Source of the DNA: Dehalococcoidia bacterium
GTDB taxonomy: Bacteria; Chloroflexota; Dehalococcoidia; Lucifugimonadales; JAGWBF01
Direction of reading: 5' to 3'
Assembly (NCBI GenBank): GCA_021295955.1
Contig: JAGWBJ010000002.1
Span: forward strand, 91,733 to 155,732
Length of the DNA: 64,000 nucleotides
How positions within the stretch are numbered: position 1 is the first letter of the stretch; each line of letters opens with the position of its first letter. The notes beneath the pieces were generated by a model that was not told the DNA's origin, made no database searches, and was given only the letters and a program-made list of their open reading frames with translations. This document shows positions 1-8,613 of this stretch, in pieces. The position numbers were made by a program, and so were the translations under genes.

Positions 1-1496
1 ATGCTGGGGTCCATGCTCAGTGACCTGCCCAGGATGTCCCGCTCGATGAACCCCCCGCGGGTCTGGAGCTGCCACCAGATGAGCCCCACCCCGACCAGCA
101 CCGCCAGGTCCACGTAGTACCGCTGCAGCAGGGGCACGGAGGGCGGACGGGAGCGGCTGCTCAACGATTCCACCATGCCCATCCGCGAAAGGGTAAACCC
201 CGAGGCCAGCAACACCACCAGGCTCAACAGTCCCCCTACGGCGCCCATGACGAACATGTCAGCCGAGAGACCTATGGGCAGAGACGTGGCGCCGCCCAGG
301 GGCCTGATGGTGTCCGCCAGCAGGTACTTGACCATGGCCAGGGCCACGAAGGGCCCGATGACAAACGACAGCAGGACGATGACCCCCTCCCCCAGCGCCA
401 GGAGCCCCGTCATCTGGGGCATGCTGGCTCCCCTGCTCCTGAACAGGCCCGCCTCGTCACTGCGGCTGCGGGTCAGCAGGCCCATCACCAGCGCGAGGAA
501 GTACAGCATCACGGCGACGATCAAGAACAGGAAGAGGAACAGGGAGGCCCGCGCCATCGCCAAGTCCCGTTTGTAGTCCTCCAGGGTGTTGGCCAGCCCG
601 CTGAACACCAGCGACTGGGGGAAGCGCTTGCCGACGTCCGTTTCGAGGCCGTCCAGGGCCTCCTGGGTCTGGTCGACGTTCGCGCCCGTTACCAGGTCGG
701 TCTCCAGGAAGAGGAACCAGCCGTAGTCTCCCACCAGCGACGGGTAGCGGGCCCCCAGGCCCTGGAAGAAATGCTCCTCGTCCACGTACAGGGGGATGAT
801 GACCTCATCTCCCCGCCTATCCAGGTTGAAGTAGCTGGCCGAGGCGCCCATCCAGTACTCGTCCCGCGAGTCCACGGGGTCCGCGAAGCCCACCAGGCGC
901 AGCGTGATCACCTCGGAGAAGTCCGTCGGGAAGGGAGGGAGGAATATCTCGTTTCCCAGCCTCAGCCCCATGCTCCTGGCCAGGCCGCTGCCCATCACCA
1001 CGTCCAACGTCACACCCCCGGCGTCCAGGGCCGGCTCCCGGCGGGGCCAGCTGCCGGCGACAAGGCTGGAGTGCTCCCGGAACCCCGTCAGGAAGAAGAG
1101 CTGCACCTTGGGATTGCCGGGAATGGTCCCAACCCCCGGCGCCGGCGGCCTGCCGTATGCGGGGTAGGGCGGCGCCTTGCCCCAACGCTGGACGTCCCTG
1201 GTGATGCTCCCAAGGCGGCGCTCGTTGATCTCCGAGATCGTCGCCCTCAGGCTCTGGTAGTCCTGGGGCCCCAGGGGCCGGTTCCGGACGGTAACGTGAG
1301 CGTTGAGGGCCGTGGAGGGGACGGAGGCGATGGAGTGACGCAGGCCCCCCTCGGCCAGCGCGCGGGAGTAGATGGGCGCCATGGCCATGAGGGTCACCGC
1401 CGCCAGTATCCCGAAGGAGGTGATCGCCGGCAGCGCCCAGTTGGACCGCATCCGGCGGGGGACAATCCACAGGAGTACCTTGATCCAGCTCAACAT
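1..1496 (-). CDS. FtsX-like ABC transporter permease, 5' part (3' end outside window)
   Basis: The reading frame opens at ATG 1496 and runs without a stop to the window edge, so about 498 residues are visible and the C-terminus is missing. It starts with a positively charged stretch (IVPRRMRSN) and a first membrane segment (about residues 20-45). A long extracytoplasmic region of roughly 270 residues follows, then at least three hydrophobic segments (about 315-445). This one-TM, large periplasmic domain, three-TM layout is typical of MacB/LolCE-type FtsX permeases, here in the longer duplicated form because coding continues beyond the fourth TM. The partner ATPase is not in the window. No clear Shine-Dalgarno precedes the ATG, so the exact start is uncertain. 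Confidence 0.75.
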   Translation of the reverse strand, partial: MLSWIKVLLWIVPRRMRSNWALPAITSFGILAAVTLMAMAPIYSRALAEGGLRHSIASVPSTALNAHVTVRNRPLGPQDYQSLRATISEINERRLGSITRDVQRWGKAPPYPAYGRPPAPGVGTIPGNPKVQLFFLTGFREHSSLVAGSWPRREPALDAGGVTLDVVMGSGLARSMGLRLGNEIFLPPFPTDFSEVITLRLVGFADPVDSRDEYWMGASASYFNLDRRGDEVIIPLYVDEEHFFQGLGARYPSLVGDYGWFLFLETDLVTGANVDQTQEALDGLETDVGKRFPQSLVFSGLANTLEDYKRDLAMARASLFLFLFLIVAVMLYFLALVMGLLTRSRSDEAGLFRSRGASMPQMTGLLALGEGVIVLLSFVIGPFVALAMVKYLLADTIRPLGGATSLPIGLSADMFVMGAVGGLLSLVVLLASGFTLSRMGMVESLSSRSRPPSVPLLQRYYVDLAVLVGVGLIWWQLQTRGGFIERDILGRSLSMDPS

Positions 1497-1616
1497 AGCA
1501 GCGGCGGCCCGGTGTCGGGGCCCGGTATTTGAGAAGGATAACACAAAGGTCATTAAACTGGGGGGCATTAGACTGGGCCCAGACCGGCGGGACCGCCCCC
1601 CGGTCGCGCCCGACGG

Positions 1617-1646
1617 TTGACACCTGGCGGGGACCGTCATTAGACT
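1617..1646 (+). promoter_or_regulatory. Sigma-70-like promoter for the first luciferase-like gene
   Basis: TTGACA (1617-1622), an 18-base spacer and TAGACT (1641-1646) lie about 56 bases before the TTG start at 1702. Confidence 0.6.
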
Positions 1647-1701
1647 CCGGCGTGTGGCGCGGGCCGGGCCCCGGCCCGCCCGGCTTATTGGGAGGCTGGA
1701 A

Positions 1702-2697
1702 TTGCCCCGGTTGAAAGTCGACATCAGGGTCCCCGTGGGGCTCCCGGTCCCGGAGACGGCCGACTTCATCGCCGGCTGCGAAGAGGCGGGGTTCTACGGC
1801 GTCGGCGTCCACGATCATCAGCACAGCGGCAGGGACGTATACGTCACCCTGGCACTGGCCGCCGAGCGGACCACGACGCTGACGCTGTACCCGGCGACCT
1901 CCAACCCGGTAACCCGGCACCCCATGGTGCTCGCCTCCCTGGCCCACAGCCTGGAGGAGATCGCCCCCGGGCGGGTGGTCTCGACCATCGCCCCCGGCTT
2001 CCTGTCCGTAGGGAACATCGGACACCGGCGGGCCCGGGTGCAGGAGATGCGCGAGGCGGTGTCGACGGTCAAGGGCCTGCTGGCGGGAGAGACCCTCCCC
2101 TTCGGCGACACCCGCACCAGGCTGGGCAACGTCAGCCGCCCCCCGACCCCCGTCTACATGACCGCAGCCGGTCCCAGGATGGTGGAGGTTGCGGGCGAGG
2201 TCGCCGACGGCGTGCTGCTGATGGCCGGCCTCGACCCCCGGGCCGCGGCCGAGGCAAGGCGGCTGCTGAAGGCCGGCGCCGAGCGGGCGGGCCGCGACCT
2301 GACGGACTTCCCCATCGTGTTCATAACGCCCATCGCCGTGGACGAGGGGGACGGCTCCGCCCGCCGCTGGCCCCAGGGCTGGCTCTCGCCCGACAGGCCC
2401 TGGCTCGCCTACCCCAGCAAGTCCAACTTCTACTGGCTCCGCCACGCGGGCATCGACATCCCCGACGACGTACGGCCGGAGCAGGTCTCCGACGACATGG
2501 CTTCGAGGATATGCGACGCCTTCGGCCTGTTCGGCACCGAGGAGCAGTGCGCCGCACGCCTGGAAAGGGCCGTGGAGGAGGCGGGCGTGGAGCACGTCTT
2601 CCTCTTCCCTTCCCACACCGTCAAGGGCGGCTACGACATGCCCGTACGCGAGGTGGAGGCCTTCAGGAGGGCCATCAGGCCCAGGCTGGGGCTGTAG
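1702..2697 (+). CDS. LLM class flavin-dependent oxidoreductase (paralog 1)
   Basis: Luciferase-like (F420/FMN) oxidoreductase of about 331 residues. The N-terminus (KVDIRVPVGLP) leads into a TIM-barrel sequence with the family-typical GVGVHDHQHS and ATSNPVTRHP segments. The protein is closely similar along its length to the next gene, so the two are tandem duplicates. The frame is open upstream to 1654. I prefer the TTG at 1702 because GGGAGG at 1690-1695 sits 6 bases before it and the next paralog begins at the equivalent point. The substrate is unknown. Such enzymes oxidise or reduce organic substrates with FMN or F420, and their amplification is typical of SAR202-like Chloroflexota. Confidence 0.85.
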   Translation: MPRLKVDIRVPVGLPVPETADFIAGCEEAGFYGVGVHDHQHSGRDVYVTLALAAERTTTLTLYPATSNPVTRHPMVLASLAHSLEEIAPGRVVSTIAPGFLSVGNIGHRRARVQEMREAVSTVKGLLAGETLPFGDTRTRLGNVSRPPTPVYMTAAGPRMVEVAGEVADGVLLMAGLDPRAAAEARRLLKAGAERAGRDLTDFPIVFITPIAVDEGDGSARRWPQGWLSPDRPWLAYPSKSNFYWLRHAGIDIPDDVRPEQVSDDMASRICDAFGLFGTEEQCAARLERAVEEAGVEHVFLFPSHTVKGGYDMPVREVEAFRRAIRPRLGL

Positions 2698-2758
2698 GCA
2701 TAGGCCGGCCCCCCGCTTCTGCCGCTACCGCGTCCCCACGCCGCCCGATCGTGGCTTG

Positions 2759-2787
2759 TTGACACCCTTCCGGCGCCCCATTACACT
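2759..2787 (+). promoter_or_regulatory. Sigma-70-like promoter for the second luciferase-like gene
   Basis: TTGACA (2759-2764), 17-base spacer, TACACT (2782-2787). It resembles the promoter of paralog 1, so the duplication may have included the promoter. Confidence 0.65.
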
Positions 2788-2812
2788 CCCCAAGGGACGC
2801 GCGGAGGCCACG

Positions 2813-3802
2813 TTGAAGCTGAAAGTGGACATCAGGATCCCCGTGGGCATGCCGGTGCAGGACACCGCGGACTTCATCGCCGAGTGCGAGGAGGCGGGCC
2901 TGGACGGGGTGGGAGTCCACGACCACCAGCACAGCGCCAGGGACGTGTTCGTGACCCTGGCCCTGGCCGCCGAGCGCACCTCCCGGCTGAGGCTGTACCC
3001 GGCCACCTCCAACCCGGTAACCCGGCATCCCATGGTCCTGGCCGCCCTGGCCGCCACCCTGGGCGAGGTTGCCCCCGGCAGGTCCCATCTCACCCTGGCC
3101 CCCGGCTTTCTGTCGGTGGGCAACATCGGTCACCGCATGGCCCGTGTGGCCGAGATGCGGGAAGCCGTCCTCACCATCAAACGCCTGCTGGCCGGGGAGA
3201 CGCTGCCCTTCGGCTACACCCACTCACGCATGCGCCGGGTGGCCCTGGAGCCGACGCCCGTCTACGTCCTGGCCTCGGGCCCCCGCATGATGGAGCTGGC
3301 GGGGGAGGTGGGGGACGGCGCCATGGTGCTGGTCGGCCTCCACCCCGAGGCCGTCGCCGAGGCCCGCAGGCGCCTGCAGGTGGGGGCCAAGAGGGCGGGC
3401 CGCGACCTGAGGGACTTCCCGGTCATCTTCATCGCGCCCATGTCGGTGGACGACGGCGACGGCTCGGCCAGACGATGGCCTCGCACCTGGCTGGGGCCGG
3501 ACAAGCCCTGGATCACCGAGCCGGCGTCCAACCTGTACTGGCTGCGCCACTCGGGGATAGACCTTCCCAAGGACGTGGACCCCGACCGGATGTCGGTGGA
3601 GACGGCGGACCGTATCTGCGACGCCTGGGGCCTCTACGGCAGCCCGGAGCACTGCGCCCACCGGCTGGAGCGGGCGGTGGATGAGGCTGGTCTGGAGCAC
3701 GTGTTCCTCTTTCCCAGCCACACCATCGCCGGCGGCTACTGGTTCCCCATGCGGGAGATCGACGCCTTCCGCCGGTGCATCAAGCCCATGCTTACGGCCT
3801 AG
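2813..3802 (+). CDS. LLM class flavin-dependent oxidoreductase (paralog 2)
   Basis: About 329 residues, full-length, and a clear tandem paralog of the gene before it (shared GVGVHDHQHS, TSNPVTRHPM and APGFLSVGNIGHR segments). The start is taken as TTG 2813, where GGAGG (2803-2807) lies 5 bases upstream. An in-frame codon at 2756 overlaps the promoter and is unlikely. The C-terminal part has the family-type ending with a conserved FLFPSHT segment. It is expected to bind FMN or F420 in the barrel and to act in the cytoplasm. Both copies keep the same conserved positions, so I see no sign that one is degenerate. Confidence 0.87.
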   Translation: MKLKVDIRIPVGMPVQDTADFIAECEEAGLDGVGVHDHQHSARDVFVTLALAAERTSRLRLYPATSNPVTRHPMVLAALAATLGEVAPGRSHLTLAPGFLSVGNIGHRMARVAEMREAVLTIKRLLAGETLPFGYTHSRMRRVALEPTPVYVLASGPRMMELAGEVGDGAMVLVGLHPEAVAEARRRLQVGAKRAGRDLRDFPVIFIAPMSVDDGDGSARRWPRTWLGPDKPWITEPASNLYWLRHSGIDLPKDVDPDRMSVETADRICDAWGLYGSPEHCAHRLERAVDEAGLEHVFLFPSHTIAGGYWFPMREIDAFRRCIKPMLTA

Positions 3803-3821
3803 CCCCCTCGGGAGGTTCGCC

Positions 3822-4760
3822 ATGAAGTTCGGCATCATGCTTCCCCACTACCGTCAGGTGGCCTCCACCGAGGGCATACGCCGCGTCGCGTCGGAGGCGG
3901 AGGCCATGGGCTACCACTCGGTGTGGGTCAGCGAGCACATCGCCGTCCCCTACGACGCCGAGGAGCGGTTCGGCAAGGGCTACTACGACCCCTTCACCGT
4001 GCTGGCATACGCGGCGGCAGTCACGGAGCGGGTGCTCCTGGGCACCAGCATCATCGTCCTGCCCCTGCGGGAGCCGCTGCACCTGGCCCAGGTGGCGGCC
4101 ACCGTGGACCAGGTCTCAGGGGGCCGTCTCATCCTGGGCGTGGGCGTCGGCTCCACGGAGGGCGAGTTCCGGGCCCTGGGCGCCAACTGGGAGGAGAGGG
4201 GCGCCGTCACCGACGAGGCCATCCAGGTGCTGAAACACGCCTGGACCGCAGAGCGGCCCGACTTCCGGGGACGGTTCAGGACCTTCTCGGACGTCAACTG
4301 CTACCCCCAGCCGGTGCAGAAGCCCCATCCGCCCATCTGGGTCGGAGGAGGCAGCGCCCGGTCCTTACGCCGGGCGGCGGAGCAGGGGGTCGCCTGGCAT
4401 CCCAGCAGGCCCGGCTTCGACCACCTCGCCAAGTCTATACCCCGCCTGCGGGAGCTCACGGCCCGGGCCGGGCGGGACCCCGCCGCCATGGAGGTGGCGG
4501 TCCGCCACCCCATGAAGATAACCGACCGTCCGCCGGGGCGCATGCAGGCTACGACCCCGTCGGTGGGCGCCCCCGAGGTCTGGCCCCTGGTCGACACCCC
4601 CGGCAGTGTGGTGGAAGCGGTGGGCCGGTTCCAGGAGATGGGCGTGGGATACCTGGTGATGGACACCTTCTACAGCATCCCCGAGCTGCACGACGAAACG
4701 GTGGACTCGGTGCTGTCCACGGTGGAACGGTTCGCCCGGGAGGTCATGTCCCAGTTCTAG
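3822..4760 (+). CDS. LLM class flavin-dependent oxidoreductase, F420-type
   Basis: 312-residue protein starting MKFGIMLPHY, with VWVSEHIAVP, ILGVGVGS and KPHPPIWVGGGS, all typical of the F420-dependent luciferase-like subgroup. The start is ATG 3822, with GGGAGG at 3810-3815 and only 19 bases after the previous stop, so it is probably cotranscribed with the two upstream paralogs. It is more distant from them than they are from each other. The substrate cannot be told from sequence. Confidence 0.88.
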   Translation: MKFGIMLPHYRQVASTEGIRRVASEAEAMGYHSVWVSEHIAVPYDAEERFGKGYYDPFTVLAYAAAVTERVLLGTSIIVLPLREPLHLAQVAATVDQVSGGRLILGVGVGSTEGEFRALGANWEERGAVTDEAIQVLKHAWTAERPDFRGRFRTFSDVNCYPQPVQKPHPPIWVGGGSARSLRRAAEQGVAWHPSRPGFDHLAKSIPRLRELTARAGRDPAAMEVAVRHPMKITDRPPGRMQATTPSVGAPEVWPLVDTPGSVVEAVGRFQEMGVGYLVMDTFYSIPELHDETVDSVLSTVERFAREVMSQF

Positions 4761-4863
4761 GAGGGCCCCCTCGGCCCCGGCGGGAGACGGCGCGGGACCG
4801 GGGCCCCATCCCGTCCTTGCCCCATCGCAAAGACAAGGGGGAAGGGACCTGTGAGGTGAGCCC

Positions 4864-5337
4864 ATGAGCCTGGAGGCGTTGGAGAAGCGGGTACGGGCCC
4901 TGGAAGACGTGGAGGCCATCCGCAACCTGAAGGCGACCTACGCGGGCTACTGCGACGACAACTACGACGCCGACAGGATAGCCGAGCTGTTCGTCGAGGA
5001 TGCCGTTTGGGAGAGCAGCGAGCTGGGCAGGTTCGAGGGCCGGGAGGCCATCCGCCAGTTCTTCCGAAGGGCGTCGGAGATATACACCTTCGCCATCCAC
5101 TACAGCCTCAACTCCAGGATCCAGGTGCACGGCGACACCGCCACGGCCCGCTGGTACCTGTTCATGCCCTGCACCGTCGGCGAGGGCGACAGGGCCATGT
5201 GGCGAGCCGGCATCGACGACGAGGAGTACGTGCGGGTGGACGGGCGGTGGATGTTCAAGCACAAACGGGCCACGGGGCTGTTCAACACGCCCTTCGACGA
5301 GGGGTGGGCCGACAACCGCTTCGCCCAGTCCTCGTAG
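4864..5337 (+). CDS. SnoaL-like / NTF2-fold protein
   Basis: 157 residues. The N-terminal helix pattern (EDVEAIRNLKATYAGYCD) and the later segments GREAIRQFFRRAS, FAIHYSLNSRIQV and ARWYLFMPCTV are typical of SnoaL_4-type NTF2-fold proteins. This fold serves as small cyclases, dehydratases or binding proteins and is often found beside monooxygenases and reductases. The ATG follows a GGTGAG box. The preceding gap of about 100 bases holds GC-rich inverted sequence but no clear promoter. The specific reaction is unknown. Confidence 0.75.
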   Translation: MSLEALEKRVRALEDVEAIRNLKATYAGYCDDNYDADRIAELFVEDAVWESSELGRFEGREAIRQFFRRASEIYTFAIHYSLNSRIQVHGDTATARWYLFMPCTVGEGDRAMWRAGIDDEEYVRVDGRWMFKHKRATGLFNTPFDEGWADNRFAQSS

Positions 5338-5368
5338 GCTCATTCGTCAGAAACGGAGGAGCCCCTAC

Positions 5369-6190
5369 ATGGAGCAGAGAAGCCTGGGCGGCCTGCCGGT
5401 CAACGTCGTGGGCCTGGGGACCGCCGCCACCTTCCAGCTTTTTCGGACCCCGTCCGGCGAGGAGCTGGAGACCAGGACCCGGGTGGTCGATAGCTGTCTG
5501 GCCAGCGGGGCCAACTTCATCGACTCGTCGCCCATGTACGGTGAGAGCGAGCGCATGATAGGGCTGGCCACAGCGGGCCGCAGGGACCGGTTCCAGCTTG
5601 CCACCAAGGTCTGGATCAGGGGCAAGGAGGCCGGGAGGGCCCAGATCGCCGACTCCTTCCGGCTGCTGGGGACCGACTACATAGACGTGTTCCAGGTCCA
5701 CAACCTGGTGGACACCGAGGTCCAGCTTGCCCATCTGGAGCGGCTAAAGGCCGAGGGTAAGATCGGGGTCATCGGGGTGACCCACTACCTCACCTCCACC
5801 TACGACGAGATCATGGACATCATGAAGTCCGGCAGGATCGGGGCCATCCAGATCCCGTACAACCTCACCGAGCGGACCTGCGAGCGGGCCGTCCTCCCCC
5901 TGGCCGAGGAGCTGGGCATCGGTGTCATAGTGATGATACCCCTGGGGAGCGGCAGCCTGGTGAGGGGCCTCAAGAGGGAGCCGGACATCACCCCCCTGGA
6001 GGAGTACGGGGTTGCCACCTGGGCCCAAGCCCTCCTCTGGTGGGTGCTGGGCGACCCCCGGGTCACCGTGGCCATACCCGCCACCTCCCGGCCGGAAAGG
6101 GTCGCCGAGAACGCCCACGTCGGCTCCCTGCCCATAATGCCCGCCGAGCTGCGGGAGTACGTGTCCGCCGAGGCCGGCCGCTGCCTCTAG
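5369..6190 (+). CDS. Aldo/keto reductase
   Basis: 273 residues. The aldo/keto reductase catalytic tetrad can be placed at Asp52 and Tyr57 (NFIDSSPMYG), Lys80 (LATKVW) and His111 (FQVHN). The C-terminal half carries family-like segments (GVIGVTHY, IQIPYNL, VAIPATS) expected to shape the NAD(P)H site. The ATG at 5369 has GGAGG at 5355-5359. It lies 31 bases after the SnoaL-like gene, so the two are likely cotranscribed. It probably interconverts carbonyls and alcohols in the same pathway as the upstream monooxygenases (inference from context). Confidence 0.88.
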   Translation: MEQRSLGGLPVNVVGLGTAATFQLFRTPSGEELETRTRVVDSCLASGANFIDSSPMYGESERMIGLATAGRRDRFQLATKVWIRGKEAGRAQIADSFRLLGTDYIDVFQVHNLVDTEVQLAHLERLKAEGKIGVIGVTHYLTSTYDEIMDIMKSGRIGAIQIPYNLTERTCERAVLPLAEELGIGVIVMIPLGSGSLVRGLKREPDITPLEEYGVATWAQALLWWVLGDPRVTVAIPATSRPERVAENAHVGSLPIMPAELREYVSAEAGRCL

Positions 6191-6231
6191 GCGGCCCGTT
6201 GGCCACCAACCCGCGTGATTGACCCCCGTGA

Positions 6232-6260
6232 TTGACAAGAAATGGGGCCGTGGGTACCCT
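6232..6260 (+). promoter_or_regulatory. Promoter with a duplicated -35 / direct repeat
   Basis: TTGACA (6232-6237), 17 bases, TACCCT (6255-6260). The decamer CGTGATTGAC occurs twice, at 6214-6223 and 6227-6236, so the -35 region is duplicated with a 13-base period. This could be alternative -35 boxes or a repeated operator. Confidence 0.5.
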
Positions 6261-6325
6261 TAGTGAAGCCCAGTCGGTATGCGCCCCTCGCCTCGTTACT
6301 ACCGTTACCGCCAAGGAGGGTTCTC

Positions 6326-7249
6326 GTGATAGTAGACGTTCACTGGCACCTGTGGGTCGCCATGGAGAAGCATCCCAGCACCAGGGCCGCCTCCGCCAAA
6401 ACGGAGGAGCTTGGGGGCGAACGCATCGCCGGCTTCGACATCGGCCTGGTCCCCGACTGGGAGAAGCGGGAGCAGGACCTCGTCCGCTGGCTGGACGAGG
6501 ACGGGGTGGACGTGGCGTGCCTGGTGCTGGCTGAGTACGGGCTCATACTCAACGACAACATCTTCTCCGTCGACGGAGAGAACCGCATCCAGGCGGAGAT
6601 CATGAGGCGTCACCCGGACCGCCTCCTCTCCTTCTTCGGCATCGACCCCCGCAGGCCCGAGTCGGCGGACATGTTCGAGCGCTACCTGCGGAACGGCGAC
6701 GCCAAGGGCCTGAAGCTGCACCCCACGGCGGGCTTCTTCCCCCACGACCGGTCGGCCTATCCCCTGTACGAGCTGTGCGTGGAGTACGACGTGCCGGTGC
6801 TCTACCACTGCGGGCCCATGCGCGCCCCGTTCTACGGCCGCTTCGCCCGGCCCATGGAGTTCGACGACGTGGCCGCCGACTTCCCGGACCTCAACATCAT
6901 CCTGGGGCACGCCGGCGAGGACCTGTGGGAGGAGACGGTGAGCGTCGCCCGCATGAAGCCCAACATGTACGTGGACTTCTCTTACTGGCAGCCGGCCCTC
7001 CGGTTCGAGGACGAGTGGGTGCGGGCGGTGGCCAGGATGCGCGACGTGATGGGAGTGGAGAGGCTGCTGTTCGGCAGCGACCACCCCGGCATGACCCGCA
7101 TCGCCAACTTCCCCCTGGGGGACTGGCTGAACGTCTGGAGGGACCTGCCCGCCCTGGGCAAGAAATACGGCCACAAGTTCACAGCCGACGAGGTGGACGG
7201 CATCCTGGGAGACAACGCCGCCCGCCTGCTGAAGCTGCCCCAGAGATAG
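6326..7249 (+). CDS. Amidohydrolase family 2 protein (paralog A)
   Basis: 307 residues. The start is GTG 6326, with AAGGAGGG at 6313-6320 five bases away; the longer frame from 6242 would overlap the promoter. The N-terminal HxH metal motif is VHWHL. Later candidate metal or catalytic positions are KLHP, YHCGP, GHAG and the Asp in FGSDHPG, as in the ACMS decarboxylase / gamma-resorcylate decarboxylase type amidohydrolases (PF04909). The reaction is probably hydrolysis or non-oxidative decarboxylation of an aromatic or ring-cleavage product; which one cannot be decided. It is a close paralog of the next gene. Confidence 0.85.
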   Translation: MIVDVHWHLWVAMEKHPSTRAASAKTEELGGERIAGFDIGLVPDWEKREQDLVRWLDEDGVDVACLVLAEYGLILNDNIFSVDGENRIQAEIMRRHPDRLLSFFGIDPRRPESADMFERYLRNGDAKGLKLHPTAGFFPHDRSAYPLYELCVEYDVPVLYHCGPMRAPFYGRFARPMEFDDVAADFPDLNIILGHAGEDLWEETVSVARMKPNMYVDFSYWQPALRFEDEWVRAVARMRDVMGVERLLFGSDHPGMTRIANFPLGDWLNVWRDLPALGKKYGHKFTADEVDGILGDNAARLLKLPQR

Positions 7250-7335
7250 TCCGGCCGGGGTGCGCGGGCGTAGACCCCCGCTCCATCTCTCCGACAACCC
7301 GGACCCGGGTCAACAGGGCCCCTGCGGAGGAAGCC

Positions 7336-8238
7336 ATGATCATAGACATACACCGACACCTCTGGTCGCTGTTCGAGCGGTTCCCCAGGGTGGCCGACAT
7401 CGCGGCCAGGGCGGGCAATCCCATGGCCAAGTCCGAGCGGCTGCCCCTGGTGCCCGACTGGGAGGAGACGGGCGAGAAGCTCATCGCCGAGATGGACGAC
7501 TCGGGGGTCGACATCTCTGTGATCTTCATGGCCGACTACGCCCTGAGGCTGGGAGACGGCATCTTCAGCGCCGAGGGCGAGAACCGGATCCACGTGGAGC
7601 TGATGCGCCGGTACCCGGACCGGCTCATCGCCTACTTCGGTATCGACCCCCGGCGCCCGGGAGCCGCCGACTCCCTGCAGCGGGCCGTGGACGAGGGCGG
7701 CGTGCGGGGGCTGAAGATGCACCCCACCGTGGGATACTTCCCCCACGACCGGGTGGCCTACCCACTGTACGAGATCTGCCAGGCCCGGGGCCTTCCCGTC
7801 ACCTTCCACAGCGGGCCCATGCCGTCGCCCCTGTACAGCCGGTTCACCGAGCCCTTCCAGTTCGACGACGTGGCCGCCGACTTCCCCGACATGAACATCG
7901 TCCTGGCCCACTCGGGCCAGGACCACTGGCCCGAGGCGCTGAGCGTGGCCCGGTCCAAGCCGAACGTGTACCTGGAGCTGTCCATGTGGCAGCCCAAGTG
8001 GCAGTACCCGGACGAGTTCCTGTTCGCCATAGACCGCATGCGAAACACCATCGGCATCGAGCGCATTCTATGGGGCAGCGACTTCCCCGGGCTGCGCCCC
8101 TACATGTCCCTGAAGGAATGGACCGACCTGTTCAGGCGGCTGCCCTCCCTGGGGGAGGAGTACGGCTACCGGTTCGACGACGGGGACGTGGACGCTCTTC
8201 TGGGGGGCAACAGCGCCCGCCTGCTGGACCTGACCTGA
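7336..8238 (+). CDS. Amidohydrolase family 2 protein (paralog B)
   Basis: 300 residues, starting at ATG 7336 behind GGAGG (7326-7330, 5-base spacing). It shares the HxH motif (IHRHL), KMHPT, FHSGP, AHSG and WGSDFPG with the preceding gene. The two align over their whole length, including the GENRI and YFPHDR segments, so this is a tandem duplication followed by divergence. The cytoplasmic TIM-barrel metal enzyme probably acts in the same degradation route. Confidence 0.86.
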   Translation: MIIDIHRHLWSLFERFPRVADIAARAGNPMAKSERLPLVPDWEETGEKLIAEMDDSGVDISVIFMADYALRLGDGIFSAEGENRIHVELMRRYPDRLIAYFGIDPRRPGAADSLQRAVDEGGVRGLKMHPTVGYFPHDRVAYPLYEICQARGLPVTFHSGPMPSPLYSRFTEPFQFDDVAADFPDMNIVLAHSGQDHWPEALSVARSKPNVYLELSMWQPKWQYPDEFLFAIDRMRNTIGIERILWGSDFPGLRPYMSLKEWTDLFRRLPSLGEEYGYRFDDGDVDALLGGNSARLLDLT

Positions 8239-8265
8239 TGCAATCACCACAGGAGGAGGCATTCT

Positions 8266-8607
8266 ATGGGCACCTACCGCCTTTACACCGGTAGCGACGG
8301 CGAGTCGCACTTCGAGACCATCGACCTGTCGAAGACCCCGGACTGGACCGCCGGACTGGATACCACCACCATCACCTTCCGGGAGGACCCGGCCGGCAGG
8401 TTCATAGACTGGCACCCGGCTCCGCGCCGCCAGTTCGTCATCATCCTCTCGGGACGGCTGGAGATCGGGCTGAGCGACGGCTCCAAGCACGTTTTCGGCC
8501 CCGGCGACGCCCGGCTGGTGGAGGACACCACAGGCAAGGGACACACCACCGCGGTGTACGGCGACGAGCCCTGCATGGTGGCCACCATTCCCCTGGCCAA
8601 CCAGTAG
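8266..8607 (+). CDS. Small cupin-domain protein
   Basis: 113 residues forming a single beta-barrel cupin: FIDWHPAPRRQFVIILSGRLEIGL gives cupin motif 1 and FGPGDARLVEDTTGKGH motif 2. GGAGG lies about 6 bases before ATG 8266. It is placed between two amidohydrolase genes with short gaps (27 and 6 bases), so it is part of the same transcript. It could be a metal-dependent isomerase or oxygenase, or a binding protein; no specific activity is recognisable. Confidence 0.8.
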   Translation: MGTYRLYTGSDGESHFETIDLSKTPDWTAGLDTTTITFREDPAGRFIDWHPAPRRQFVIILSGRLEIGLSDGSKHVFGPGDARLVEDTTGKGHTTAVYGDEPCMVATIPLANQ

Positions 8608-8613
8608 AGACCC

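Noticed and set aside
817..2616. 599-codon minus-strand frame
   Set aside because: It is antisense to the first luciferase-like gene and out of frame with the real minus-strand permease; the composition is Gly/Pro/Arg-rich noise.
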